A stretch of 64,000 nt of DNA from an uncultured Bacteroides sp. (lineage in GTDB: Bacteria; Bacteroidota; Bacteroidia; Bacteroidales; Bacteroidaceae). Positions 9,143-20,000 of the stretch are shown piece by piece. The notes below the pieces were generated by a model that ran no database searches, was not told the origin of the DNA, and was given only the letters and a program-made list of their open reading frames with translations. The DNA lies in assembly GCA_958477465.1 (NCBI GenBank), contig CAUEFX010000001.1:124001-188000 (forward strand), read 5' to 3'. The position numbers were made by a program, and so were the translations under genes. Each line of letters begins with the position of its first letter. Position 1 is the first letter of the stretch.

Positions 9143-11701
9143 ATGATGAAGATTCTTAAATTAATCGGATGTTCGTTATCTCTATGGATATTGCCGTTGG
9201 CTGGACAGGCACAGAGCGGTAACGAACTGTTCCGCGACATGAATGCTCCTCAGCATGAACGTCTTTTAGATTTACTCTCCAGATTGACGATAGAGGAAAA
9301 AATCTCTTTGCTCGTGAATGATGCAAGAGAGGTTCCCCGCTTGAATATTGATAAATATTATCATGGAAACGAGGCTTTGCACGGCATTGTGCGTCCGGGT
9401 GAGTTTACGGTATTTCCGCAAGCTATCGGACTGGCGGCAACCTGGAACCCTGGACTGATCTTTGAGGTCTCTTCCGCCATTTCAGATGAGGCGCGGGGAC
9501 GTTGGAAAGAGTTGGATTATGGGAAGAAACAAATAGCCGGTGCCAGTGACTTGCTGACTTTTTGGTCACCTACCGTGAATATGGCCCGTGACCCGCGTTG
9601 GGGTAGAACTCCGGAGACTTACGGAGAAGACCCGTTTCTGACCGGAGTGATCGGGTGCGAGTTTGTCAAGGGTTTGCAAGGCAATCATCCCCGTTATCTG
9701 AAAACAGTCTCCACTCCTAAACATTTTGCTGCCAATAATGAGGAGCACAACCGTTCGAGTTGTAATGCACGAATGTCCGAACGTGATTTACGCGAATACT
9801 ATTTGCCCTCTTTCGAGCGTTGCATTGTCGATGCGAAAGCACAGTCCATCATGATGGCCTACAATGCGGTGAACGGGGTTCCTTGTACGGTCAATACTTA
9901 CCTGATAAAGAATGTATTGCGTGGAGACTGGGGCTTTAACGGTTATATCGTTTCGGATTGCAGTGCACCTGAATGGATGGTGACTAAGCATAAGTATGTG
10001 AGAGATCTGGACGCAGCTGCTACATTAGCTATCAAAGCCGGACTCGATTTGGAGTGTGGAGACCGCGTATATACCGCTCCGTTGCTGAAAGCCTATAACG
10101 AATCGATGGTGAGCAAGGCCGATATCGACTCTGCCGCTTACCGGGTTTTGCGAGGCAGAATGCTTTTGGGACTTTTTGACGACCCTTCACAGAATCCCTA
10201 CAATCAAATAGAACCTTCTGTGGTCGGTTGTAAGAAACATCAGGAGCTGGCATTGGAAACAGCGCGGCAAAGCATGGTTCTTCTGAAAAATCAGAAAAAC
10301 TTTCTGCCTTTAAATTTAAAGAAAATAAAGTCCATTGCCGTAGTGGGCATCAATGCCGGTCACTGTGAGTTTGGAGATTATAGCGGCATTCCGAAGAACG
10401 CTCCGGTTTCAGTGCTCGATGGTATCAGGGAATATGCAGAAAAGGCGAATGTGAAGGTCGTATATGCACCTTGGGTATCTACCGGTTCGGATTTTGATCC
10501 GATTAGCAAGAACTATTTCCCAAACGGCTTGAAAGCAGAGTATTTCACAAATAGCAACTTGGAAGGTACACCTTCGGTTCGTACGGAGGAAGAATTGATT
10601 TATGACCCCGCCAGCCGCCCGGATCCGTTCCAGCCACAGGCACCCATGTCCATCCGCTGGACCGGTGTCCTTAAACCGGCTGTTTCAGGAGAATACACGT
10701 TGGGACTGAAAACGGATGACGGTTGTCGTCTGTTTCTGGATGGGAAGAAACTGATTGACTCGTGGACAGAGCGAAGCGCCCAGATGGATAATGTAATCGT
10801 GAAGTTGGAAGCCGGCAGAGAATATAATTTGCGGGTGGAATATTTTGATGGCGGTGGAGATTGTTTTGCACGTCTTTATTGGAAAGTACCTACTACCGAT
10901 CAGGTAGATCGTTTGGCATTGTTTGGCGATGCCGGTAAGGCAGCTAAAGAGTGTGATGTAACCGTTGCCGTTCTGGGTATCAATAAATCGATCGAGAGAG
11001 AAGGACAGGATCGTTACTCTTTAGAGTTACCTGCCGATCAGCAGGAATTTATCCGTGAACTCTACAAGGTAAATCCGAATACGGTGGTTGTGCTGGTTGC
11101 CGGAAGTTCTTTGGCTATTAACTGGATTGATGAAAATGTCCCGGCCATATTGAATGCCTGGTATCCCGGCGAACAGGGCGGAACAGCCATTGCAGAGGTT
11201 CTGTTTGGCGATTACAATCCTGGTGGACGCCTTCCGTTGACTTACTATAACTCATTGGACGAGCTTCCGTCTTTCGATGACTACTCCGTACAAAACAGAA
11301 CTTATCAGTATTTCAAGGGCAAGCCTTTATATGAGTTTGGCTACGGGTTGAGCTATACGAAGTTCAACTACAAGAGAAAGAACATTTCGATAGCCAATGA
11401 TACGATCGATATTACATTCAAGGTATCCAATGCCGGAAAGTACGATGGTGACGAAGTGGCTCAGGTATATGTTCAGTATCCGGAGACAGGTACTTACATG
11501 CCTTTGAAACAGTTGAGAGGTTTCTCCAGAGTACACATAAAGAAAGGGAAGTCTACTGACGTAACCATTTCCGTGCCGAAAAAAGAACTGCGTTATTGGG
11601 ATGAGAAAACCCGGCGGTTCGTGACTCCTGAAGGAAAATATGTGTTCCTGATAGGAAGCTCGTCTGAAGATATTAAACTTCAGGAAACCATAGAATTATA
11701 A
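9143..11701 (+). CDS. GH3 family beta-glycosidase with inserted PA14 domain (first copy)
   Basis: This 852-residue exported protein has a Sec signal with cleavage near G-Q-A-Q-S. The N-terminal GH3 TIM barrel (about 40-330) carries the catalytic nucleophile aspartate in G-Y-I-V-S-D-C-S-A near residue 277. The alpha/beta sandwich starts near 375 and is split by a PA14-like carbohydrate-binding insert at about 450-590 (Y-T-L-G-L-K-T-D-D-G-C-R-L-F-L-D-G). A fibronectin III-like domain ends the protein. The layout matches GH3 beta-glucosidases and beta-xylosidases of Bacteroides. The start ATG at 9143 is followed by a second ATG one codon on. It is only distantly similar to the next GH3, so the two probably cut different bonds. 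Confidence 0.93.
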   Translation: MMKILKLIGCSLSLWILPLAGQAQSGNELFRDMNAPQHERLLDLLSRLTIEEKISLLVNDAREVPRLNIDKYYHGNEALHGIVRPGEFTVFPQAIGLAATWNPGLIFEVSSAISDEARGRWKELDYGKKQIAGASDLLTFWSPTVNMARDPRWGRTPETYGEDPFLTGVIGCEFVKGLQGNHPRYLKTVSTPKHFAANNEEHNRSSCNARMSERDLREYYLPSFERCIVDAKAQSIMMAYNAVNGVPCTVNTYLIKNVLRGDWGFNGYIVSDCSAPEWMVTKHKYVRDLDAAATLAIKAGLDLECGDRVYTAPLLKAYNESMVSKADIDSAAYRVLRGRMLLGLFDDPSQNPYNQIEPSVVGCKKHQELALETARQSMVLLKNQKNFLPLNLKKIKSIAVVGINAGHCEFGDYSGIPKNAPVSVLDGIREYAEKANVKVVYAPWVSTGSDFDPISKNYFPNGLKAEYFTNSNLEGTPSVRTEEELIYDPASRPDPFQPQAPMSIRWTGVLKPAVSGEYTLGLKTDDGCRLFLDGKKLIDSWTERSAQMDNVIVKLEAGREYNLRVEYFDGGGDCFARLYWKVPTTDQVDRLALFGDAGKAAKECDVTVAVLGINKSIEREGQDRYSLELPADQQEFIRELYKVNPNTVVVLVAGSSLAINWIDENVPAILNAWYPGEQGGTAIAEVLFGDYNPGGRLPLTYYNSLDELPSFDDYSVQNRTYQYFKGKPLYEFGYGLSYTKFNYKRKNISIANDTIDITFKVSNAGKYDGDEVAQVYVQYPETGTYMPLKQLRGFSRVHIKKGKSTDVTISVPKKELRYWDEKTRRFVTPEGKYVFLIGSSSEDIKLQETIEL

Positions 11702-11726
11702 TAGCTATCTAATAAAGAAAAGAAGA

Positions 11727-14315
11727 ATGAAAAAACTTATATTTACTTTATGCCTGGGTGCTGTCACTGTCACAGGTATAGCACAAAATGAACCTTATAA
11801 GAATCCGAATTTGTCTCCGGAAGAGCGTGCGGAGGATTTATTGGGCCGATTGACTTTAAAAGAGAAAGTGCAGCTGATGCAAAACGAATCTTTTCCGGTG
11901 GAGCGGCTGGGCATTGCTCATTACGATTGGTGGAATGAGGCACTGCATGGAGTAGCCCGTGCCGGCATAGCTACGGTATTTCCCATAACAATGGGGATGG
12001 CCTCCACTTTTGATGACAAGTTGGTAGAAGATGTGTTTACGATTGTCAGTGATGAGGCCCGTGCCAAATACCATAATGCACATCGCGAAGGCCGTAGGGG
12101 GGTACGTTGCGAAGGATTGACTTTTTGGACACCGAACATAAACATCTTCCGTGACCCACGTTGGGGACGTGGACAAGAAACTTATGGAGAAGATCCTTAC
12201 CTGACCGGTCGTATGGGCGTTGCAGTTGTCAATGGGCTGCAAGGGCCTGCCGATGCCAAGTATGACAAACTCCATGCTTGCGCCAAACACTACGCAGTAC
12301 ATAGCGGTCCGGAAGCTAAACGCCATTATTTCAATGCGGAGAATATTTCTCCCCGCGATTTGTGGGAAACTTATTTGCCGGCCTTTAAAGATCTGGTACA
12401 GGAAGCGGATGTGAAAGAGGTGATGTGCGCCTATAACCGTTTTGAAGGAGATCCTTGTTGCGGCAGTAACCGTCTGTTGACTCAGATTCTACGTAATGAA
12501 TGGGGGTATAAACACATGGTGGTAAGTGACTGTGGAGCTATCAGCGATTTCTTTTATAAAGACCGCCATGCCACTCACAAGGATGCGGCGGATGCAAGTG
12601 CGGCAGCCGTGCTAAGCGGTACTGATCTTGAATGCGGTATCGAATATGCCCATCTGGAAGAAGCAGTAAAGAAAGGGCTTATTTCGGAAGAACGGATCAA
12701 TACAAGCCTGCGTCGTCTGTTGAAGGCGCGTTTTGAATTGGGAGAGATGGACGATGACGCTTTGGTTCCGTGGAGTAAAATCAGCATCGATACAGTGGAT
12801 TGTAAAACCCATAAACAAATGGCTTTGGATGTAGCCCGCAAATCTATGGTGTTGCTGCATAACAACGGTGTACTTCCGCTTGCCAAAACCGGTATCCGTA
12901 TTGCCGTTATGGGGCCGAATGCAGTGGATTCTGTGATGCAATGGGGTAATTATAAAGGAACCCCGTCACACACATCTACTATTTTGGAGGGGATACGTAA
13001 TAAGATTGGTAATGTGCCTTATGAAAAGGGTTGTGAGTTATTGACTAATCAGGTGTTCGATTCTTATTTCAGTGAGGTGTCCAACAATGGTAAACCGGGT
13101 TTCACCGGCACTTATTGGAATAATATGGATCTGAAAGGCGAAGTAGCAGCCGTACAGCAGGTCAGCACTCCTTTCAATTTCAGCAACGGTGGCAATACCG
13201 TTTATGCTCCGGGAGTCGGACTGTATAACTTTACTGCATCTTATGAAGGAACCTTCCGCCCGAAGAATGACGGCGATTACACTTTGGTTATCGAAGGTGA
13301 CGACGGTTATCGCGTTTATGTAAACGGTGAGAAAGTAATTGATTACTGGGGGGCGCATGCCAGTGCAAAAAGAGAATATACACTGAAAGCCACTGCCGGC
13401 AAGGATTATCAGATCAAGGTAGAATATATGCAGGCGGGTGCAGAAGCACTGTTGCGTTTTGATATCGGTATTTATCGTCAGATAGCTCCTGAAGCGGTTG
13501 CCGGAAGAGTATCGGATGCCGATGTTGTGATTTTTGTCGGTGGTATTTCTCCGGACCTGGAGGGTGAAGACAAATATTTTGTCAACTGCCCCGGTTTCAG
13601 TGGTGGTGACCGTACGACGATCGAACTGCCGGAAGTACAACGTAACATCTTGAAAGCACTGAAGCAGGCCGGCAAAAAGGTGATCTTCGTGAACTGTTCC
13701 GGTTCGGCTGTCGCTTTGGTACCCGAAACGAAATCATGCGACGCCATTCTGCAGGCATGGTATCCCGGACAAGCCGGTGGAACGGCTGTAGCAGATGTGC
13801 TGTTCGGTGATTATAATCCGGGTGGAAAACTTCCTGTCACTTTCTACAAGAATACGGATCAGTTGCCTGATTTTGAGAACTACGATATGAAAGGACGTAC
13901 TTACAGATATATGACCGAAGCTCCTTTGTATCCTTTTGGCTACGGATTGAGCTATACTACTTTTGATATATCCAAAGGCCGTTTGAGTAAGAATGTGATC
14001 TCTACCGGCCAGTCGGTAACCTTCAAAGCCAATGTAAAGAATACAGGTAAGCGCGAAGGTACTGAGGTCATTCAGGTATATGTCCGCAAAGTGGGTGATA
14101 AGGAAGGGCCTGTCAAGACTCTCCGTGCTTTCCGCTGTGTGCCGTTGAAAGCCGGAAAATCTTCTGTCGTTTCTATCGACCTTCCGCCGAGAACGTTTGA
14201 GTTCTTCGATCCGGAGACCAATACCATGCGCATCGTGCCGGGAGATTATGAAATCATGTATGGTAACAGTTCGGATACATTGCCGGGAAATAAGTTGAGT
14301 ATCAGACTGAAATGA
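11727..14315 (+). CDS. GH3 family beta-xylosidase/beta-glucosidase-like enzyme with PA14 insert (second copy)
   Basis: This 862-residue exported protein (signal ends about G-I-A-Q-N) has the same GH3 barrel, sandwich with PA14 insert, and fibronectin III-like layout as its neighbour. The nucleophile aspartate is in M-V-V-S-D-C-G-A near residue 270. The PA14 insert lies at about 450-590 (Y-T-L-V-I-E-G-D-D-G-Y-R-V-Y-V-N-G). The barrel start H-Y-D-W-W-N-E-A-L-H-G-V-A and the R-D-P-R-W-G-R-G-Q-E-T-Y-G-E-D-P motif are typical of the GH3 branch that contains beta-xylosidases. It follows the first GH3 by 25 bp. The exact sugar cannot be read; xylose or glucose are the best guesses. Confidence 0.92.
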   Translation: MKKLIFTLCLGAVTVTGIAQNEPYKNPNLSPEERAEDLLGRLTLKEKVQLMQNESFPVERLGIAHYDWWNEALHGVARAGIATVFPITMGMASTFDDKLVEDVFTIVSDEARAKYHNAHREGRRGVRCEGLTFWTPNINIFRDPRWGRGQETYGEDPYLTGRMGVAVVNGLQGPADAKYDKLHACAKHYAVHSGPEAKRHYFNAENISPRDLWETYLPAFKDLVQEADVKEVMCAYNRFEGDPCCGSNRLLTQILRNEWGYKHMVVSDCGAISDFFYKDRHATHKDAADASAAAVLSGTDLECGIEYAHLEEAVKKGLISEERINTSLRRLLKARFELGEMDDDALVPWSKISIDTVDCKTHKQMALDVARKSMVLLHNNGVLPLAKTGIRIAVMGPNAVDSVMQWGNYKGTPSHTSTILEGIRNKIGNVPYEKGCELLTNQVFDSYFSEVSNNGKPGFTGTYWNNMDLKGEVAAVQQVSTPFNFSNGGNTVYAPGVGLYNFTASYEGTFRPKNDGDYTLVIEGDDGYRVYVNGEKVIDYWGAHASAKREYTLKATAGKDYQIKVEYMQAGAEALLRFDIGIYRQIAPEAVAGRVSDADVVIFVGGISPDLEGEDKYFVNCPGFSGGDRTTIELPEVQRNILKALKQAGKKVIFVNCSGSAVALVPETKSCDAILQAWYPGQAGGTAVADVLFGDYNPGGKLPVTFYKNTDQLPDFENYDMKGRTYRYMTEAPLYPFGYGLSYTTFDISKGRLSKNVISTGQSVTFKANVKNTGKREGTEVIQVYVRKVGDKEGPVKTLRAFRCVPLKAGKSSVVSIDLPPRTFEFFDPETNTMRIVPGDYEIMYGNSSDTLPGNKLSIRLK

Positions 14316-14359
14316 CGATCTGAACGTTAAAACGAACTGTTCGTAGATTATATAGTATG

Positions 14360-14393
14360 GAACGGTGTTATTCTCCGTCGAATAACATCGTTC
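14360..14393 (+). other. Hairpin between GH3 and the esterase gene
   Basis: GAACGGTGTTATT at 14360-14372 pairs with AATAACATCGTTC at 14381-14393, with one G-T wobble and an 8-nt loop. No T run follows, so it is more likely an mRNA stability or processing element inside the operon than a terminator. Confidence 0.45.
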
Positions 14394-14415
14394 TCATCGT
14401 TAAATAAAGTAAGAA

Positions 14416-16368
14416 ATGAAAGATCATTTGAAATCGTTTTTTGTAGGAGTGGCATTGTTCATGCTGGTAACTTCTGCATCTGCCAAGATTACTTTGCCTG
14501 CTTTTTTCACAGATAATATGGTAGTGCAGCAAAATAGTATGTTGACTTTGAAAGGAAAAGCGAAGCCGCAGCGTACGGTAACGGTTGTTGCAAGTTGGGA
14601 TAAGCAAAAACACACTGTCAAAGCTCAAGCCGACGGTTCATTCCGGTTGGAGATACCGACACCTGTGGCCGGTGGTCCGTATACATTGACTCTTTCCGAT
14701 GGAGAAAAGTTGATATTGAATAATGTAATGTCCGGTGAAGTCTGGTTTTGTTCCGGACAGTCGAATATGCAAATGCCGGTAGCCGGGTGGGGAGGAGTGA
14801 TGAACTATAAGCAGGAGACGGCAGAAGCGCAATATCCCTCCATTCGTTTGTTGCAGATCGAAAGAAGGATCGGATATACTCCTGCTACGGATGCGGAGAT
14901 CATCGGTGGCAGTTGGAAGGAATGCAGTCCGGCTGCAGTCGCGGACTTTTCTGCTGTGGCTTATTTCTATGCCCGTGAGTTATGGAAGAACTTGAATGTT
15001 CCCATTGGGGTGATCGACTGTACCTGGGGAGGTACTCCTGCCGAGTCATGGACCAGTGCAGGTACGTTGAAACAAGTGGCGGAATTTCGGGAAAAATTGA
15101 CTGAGATGGAAGCACTCGGCTTTGATAAAGAACGTTTGATGGAAGCCTATCAAAAAGAGATGCAGGCCTGGGAAAAAGAGTTTATGAACCGGGATGCCGG
15201 CTACGGAGAGGGGCGTCCTTTATGGACATCTTCCTTGCAAACCGGTGACGGTTGGCAACCGATGCAACTTCCTGGATTTTGGGAACGGAACGGTTTGGAT
15301 GGTTTTGATGGTGTTGTCTGGTTTCAACGTGAAGTAGAGATTCCTGCAACTTGGCAAGGAAAAGAGGTCAGGCTGTCTTTGGGAAAGATCGATGACGAGG
15401 ATATTACTTACTATAACGGACAGGAAATAGCAAGGGGGCAGGGGCATGCGACTCCCCGGTTTTATACAATTCCTGCCGATGAAGTAAAAGCCGGAAAGGG
15501 TGTTCTGACCATACGCGTAACTGATTACGGAGGTGAAGGAGGAATCAATGGCGCTCCCGAAGATTTATATGCAGAGGTTGGTGGGGAACGGATTTCACTG
15601 GCCGGAAAGTGGATTTTCCGGATAGGAATGTCGGTCGCCGATATTCCGGCGAAACCGGTTTCTCCTGAAAATTCTCATTATCCCTCCGGATTGTACAATG
15701 CCATGGTCAGTCCGTTAACAGCTTTCCCCATTAAGGGTGTCATCTGGTATCAGGGAGAAGAGAATGCCAGCAGAGCCGAGCAATATGCTCCTTTGTTCCG
15801 GGCATTGATTGCCGATTGGCGGAAACAGTGGAAAATTGATTTACCTTTCTATTTTGTACAACTGGCCGGTTATATGGCTCCGCAGGAAGTACAGCCGGAT
15901 TCCCGGTGGGCAGTTCTCCGTGAGGCGCAGGCCGAGGCTTTGCACATAGCCAATACGGGGATGATAACAGCCGTCGATTTAGGCGATCCGTATGATATTC
16001 ATCCGAAGAACAAGCAGGATGTCGGTAAGCGTTTGGCAACTTTGGCATTAGCCGATACTTACCGGAAAGGTACTTATCACATGCCGGTTTGTACAGGCTA
16101 TAAGGTTTATGACCGAACACTTGTTTTGTCATTCGATTCACCTGTACAAGCCAATGCAGGAGAGGTAAAAGGGTTTGTATTGGCTGGTCCCGATGGAGTA
16201 TTCTACTCTGCCAAAGCGGTGTTGCAGCAAAATGGTAAAAGTATTGTGCTGGAATCTCCTCAAGTAGAGATTCCCATAGCTGCACGTTATAACTGGGCCG
16301 ATTGTCCGAACGGAAATCTGTATAGCCCATCCGGAGAACCGGTAGCTCCCTTCCGCACAGACAAGTAA
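14416..16368 (+). CDS. Sialate O-acetylesterase-like (SASA/DUF303) carbohydrate esterase
   Basis: This 650-residue exported protein removes acetyl groups from sugars, by family. The serine motif is F-C-S-G-Q-S-N-M-Q-M-P near residues 112-122. A G-V-I-W-Y-Q-G-E-E-N-A block lies near 440, and the Asp/His pair is in D-L-G-D-P-Y-D-I-H-P-K-N near 520. A jelly-roll domain of the GH2 sugar-binding type is inserted at about 270-390 (V-W-F-Q-R-E-V-E-I-P-A-T-W), as in longer members of this group. The N-terminus is a Sec signal ending S-A-S-A-K. It is the last gene of the enzyme operon, with a terminator after it. Sialic acid itself need not be the substrate, since Bacteroides relatives act on acetylated xylose, rhamnose or other sugars. 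Confidence 0.9.
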   Translation: MKDHLKSFFVGVALFMLVTSASAKITLPAFFTDNMVVQQNSMLTLKGKAKPQRTVTVVASWDKQKHTVKAQADGSFRLEIPTPVAGGPYTLTLSDGEKLILNNVMSGEVWFCSGQSNMQMPVAGWGGVMNYKQETAEAQYPSIRLLQIERRIGYTPATDAEIIGGSWKECSPAAVADFSAVAYFYARELWKNLNVPIGVIDCTWGGTPAESWTSAGTLKQVAEFREKLTEMEALGFDKERLMEAYQKEMQAWEKEFMNRDAGYGEGRPLWTSSLQTGDGWQPMQLPGFWERNGLDGFDGVVWFQREVEIPATWQGKEVRLSLGKIDDEDITYYNGQEIARGQGHATPRFYTIPADEVKAGKGVLTIRVTDYGGEGGINGAPEDLYAEVGGERISLAGKWIFRIGMSVADIPAKPVSPENSHYPSGLYNAMVSPLTAFPIKGVIWYQGEENASRAEQYAPLFRALIADWRKQWKIDLPFYFVQLAGYMAPQEVQPDSRWAVLREAQAEALHIANTGMITAVDLGDPYDIHPKNKQDVGKRLATLALADTYRKGTYHMPVCTGYKVYDRTLVLSFDSPVQANAGEVKGFVLAGPDGVFYSAKAVLQQNGKSIVLESPQVEIPIAARYNWADCPNGNLYSPSGEPVAPFRTDK

Positions 16369-16379
16369 ACGTATAGAAA

Positions 16380-16420
16380 GGGCCTGTCTGATTGGGTGAC
16401 TTTTCAGGCAGGTCCTTTTC
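16380..16420 (+). terminator. Terminator at the end of PUL A
   Basis: GGGCCTGTCTGA at 16380-16391 pairs, with two G-T wobbles, with TCAGGCAGGTCC at 16404-16415, followed by TTTT. It lies just after the esterase stop and marks the boundary between the PUL and the Rhs island. Confidence 0.7.
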
Positions 16421-16461
16421 CGAACGTAACCTATAATACGATGATGTTAACTTACTATATT

Positions 16462-16957
16462 ATGAGAAATAACTTATTTATCATTTTGTTGGGTATCTGT
16501 TGCCTACATGCGAATGCGCAAACTGTTTTGTATAAATCGGCTACACTTCCCCGGGTGGGCGATGAAATCTGTAAACAGGAGATCAATTATTTCTCGCCTG
16601 GTGAATCGGGATCGGGGCAAATTTGGCAAATAGAGCAATTAAGATGGAAAGAATGACGCTTGATGAAATAATAAAGAAAACACAATCCAGTGATACGTGG
16701 ATTACGGATATGGAAAAGCAGGGAACATACACAACTACTGCTGCGGGTATATGAAAATGCTTCAGGAAATGCCCGGGTATCGGGGGTACTTCTATACTTA
16801 CCGGCCTTTGATCGGGGTCACTTCTATTAAAGGTCCGGACGGAATAACTACCTATTTTACGTATGATAGTTTTGGCCGTCTTGTCGAATCATACATCTGG
16901 GAAAATAATGTCAAGAAGACGATAACTGCTTTTGATTATAATTTCCCTGCTCATTAA
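16462..16957 (+). pseudogene. Remnant of an Rhs-partner surface protein (internal deletion, frameshift)
   Basis: The two ends of one gene are seen without its middle. From ATG 16462 there is a signal peptide ending A-N-A-Q and about 45 mature residues (L-P-R-V-G-D-E-I-C-K-Q-E-I-N-Y), stopping at 16656. In another frame, 16697-16957 gives an Rhs-type end (Y-T-Y-R-P-L-I-G-V-T-S-I-K-G-P-D-G, then Y-D-S-F-G-R-L-V-E-S-Y). In Bacteroides such secreted proteins commonly sit just before an Rhs gene that starts like the one at 17025 (family knowledge recalled, not searched). A full copy would be several hundred residues longer. This copy is therefore judged dead. Confidence 0.7.
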
Positions 16958-17024
16958 TACCTGTTTATGTTTTCTACAGAAAGTATAGGAGAATGATTGT
17001 AGCTAATTAAAAAATGAAACCAGC

Positions 17025-20000
17025 ATGAAATATACACTTTATTCTATCTTTGTTTTTGTCTGTCTCTCCTCATTTCTTCCTTCTCTTTTGAAAGGACAAG
17101 ATAAGAACCGTCATTACGTGCGGACCCGACTAATGACCAAAGACGATGGCAGTAGTTTTAGAGAGACGATAACTTATTATAATTCTTTCGGTTTAAATGA
17201 TGAAATTAGAGAGATAGGGGCTTCCCCTCAGGGCAACGATCTACAGACGCTTGTCGGATATGACGGTGCGTTCCGTAAAGTGTCCGAGTCGCTTCCCCGT
17301 CCTGTAGGGAATGCCAATTTCTATAATGATTCCAATCCGGAAAGCTATACGGTCTATGAACATTCGGAGTTAAACCGCGTTCGTGAGAGTTATGGTCCCG
17401 GACAAGCGTGGCGGGAGAATGGGAAATCTGTGAAGTACACTTACTTATATAATACGAAAACGGGTGATGATCATTGCTACTGCCTGTCAGCAAAGGATGT
17501 TGGAGAGGATATAGAGATTGAAGTAAAATCTTATGGTGCAAATGAAGTGTCTATCCTGCGGACAACAGACGAGGACGGCAATGTGACCGATCAGTTTACC
17601 GATCATGACGGGAAACTGATTCTTACCCGGCAGAAGGCAAATGGAATTCCACACGATACTTATATTATTTATGATGATCATGGACGAAAACGGGTAGTCC
17701 TGCCACCTCTTGCAGCTGATGCGTTGGGAGGATACAGCACTTTCCTGTGTAGCCAGGTTGAAGAGGTCCAACTATATGGGTACCTTTATTACTACGATGA
17801 GCGGGATCGGTGTATCAAGAAAAAACTTCCAGGTTGTGATCCTGTTTACTATGTGTATGATAAGGGTAATCATCTGGTACTGAAACAGGATGGGAATGAC
17901 CGGGCGGCTGGGAGATGGCAATCTTTTCAGTATGACCGTTTAGGGCGTCAGGTGATATGGGGCTTTATAAATCATAATAGATCTCATGCCGATTGGATGC
18001 GTATATGTAAAAAACAGAATCTGAGTGTTTCTTTTGTAAGAGGGTCGTTATCTTATAATTACGGGTATACTTCAGTTGCAAGAATAAGTCATCTATGTAC
18101 TCCATTAATCATTAATTATTATGATGACTATGAATATACTACTATATTCAATGATTTTATTGGCTTTCTCAACCGTCCGGGGTATTACTCTTCTTTCTCC
18201 GTTTCCTCTCTCACCTCACGTGATAAGCTGACCGGTCAGGTCATTGCTCTTTTGAACGATCCTTCCAAGAGAGACTACATAGCTTATTATTACGACCTGC
18301 GCGGACGAGAAGTGCAGTCCACGATGAATTCCGCTTTCGGTTTCAGGAATTACACTTTTACCAACTATGATTTTACCGGTCAGCCTGTTTCTGTCCGTAA
18401 AGAACACACGAGTATTTACCGTGACACACTTCCTGCTTCTGTGGATGATGTTGACCATGTCATGATTTATGAATATGAGTACGATCATGCAGGGCGTTTG
18501 TCCAAACTATACCAGACTTATGATAATGATGCCAAAGTTCTCGTAGCCAAGTATGAGTATGACGAAGTGGGGCGCTTGGAAAAGAAACTGTTACACAATG
18601 AAACGGCCACTTCTACTTATAAATATAACGTTCGTGGTTGGCCAACTGAAATTAATGAGCCTCGTATGTCGCAGAAAATCTATTATAACGAGAATCTCCC
18701 TCAAGGGGTTACTCCTCTATATAATGGCAATATCCCCTGCTTGTCCAACACAGCGGATAATAACTTAACCTCTCATTTTGTCTATGATGGTCTGAACCGT
18801 CTGGTGGCTACTAAACAATATCGACCGGATGGTCGTTTTATTGAAACTCCTGAAAAATTCACTTATGATAAAATGGGTAATGTGCTCACTATTGAGCGGT
18901 CTTATTATGATCCTTATCCTGATTATATAAATGAAATGACAATTCAGTATCATGGCAATCAGATTAAGAAAGTGACCGATGAGAGCCCTGGTCTCGATTA
19001 TTATGTCCTTCGCTATCAAGATGCAGTGAATAGGGATGTTGAATATTTCTATGACAGTAATGGTAATTTGGTGAAGAATCTGGATAATAAAATAGGATTG
19101 ATTAAATATAATATAATTAATCTCCCCGAAACGGTAGCTTTTAATGACGGTAATCTTCTCACCTATTCTTATATGGCTGACGGTCGTAAGGTCCGCGATT
19201 CTTATGGTTCTTTTCCTATAAGAACTTCCACTCCTTTGGATAGTATCGTAAACGCTACGGATCCTTATATCACACAATATAATGATTGGAGTGAAGATTA
19301 TTATTATTCATCTGGAAAGCTGTATCGTATCACTACTCCTGAAGGGCTTATAAGATTCATGAACCGTGCCGGTTATTCAATATTTTATTCCATGAAGGAT
19401 CATGTCGGTTCTTTCCGAGGTTATTGGGAACCGGGTCATACCAATGGGCCTATAACATTCAGCTACCCCAGCTATTATCCTTCCGGTATTATATATAGAA
19501 AGCCTTATACAGATATTCCTTTTGCCTTGGGTGGCAAGGAATTCATGGGTAAGAATAATTTGGATGAGTATTTCTTTGGTGCTCGTACAATGTATGCGAT
19601 CATGAATCGTTTTAATCAGATGGACCCATTGTGTGAGGTGTATTATTCGATGAGTCCTTATGCATATTGTATGAACAATCCTGTGAAATTTATTGATCCG
19701 GATGGAAAGCGAGGAATCCCTGTAAGACCTCCGGTTAGAAGGGGGTATAGGAATGGAGGTAACCCCAATCCTTATGCTTTTTATCCAAGGGGCGTTAAGC
19801 CGCAATCATATATGCAAACTACAAACTTGTGTTATACAGGAAATGGGCTGAGGGAAACTGTTTCAATGGCACCACAATCTTACATTACAACTATAAATAC
19901 AGCGGGAGGAAACAAAGTGCAGATGAGTTCTAATAATGTCAAAGCTCAAAGAGCTACTGGTTTAGCAGAGTTGTCTGATACGTATATTGAGTATAATAAA

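Noticed and set aside
13038..13640. 200-codon open frame on the - strand
   Set aside because: Shadow of the PA14 region of the second GH3 gene.
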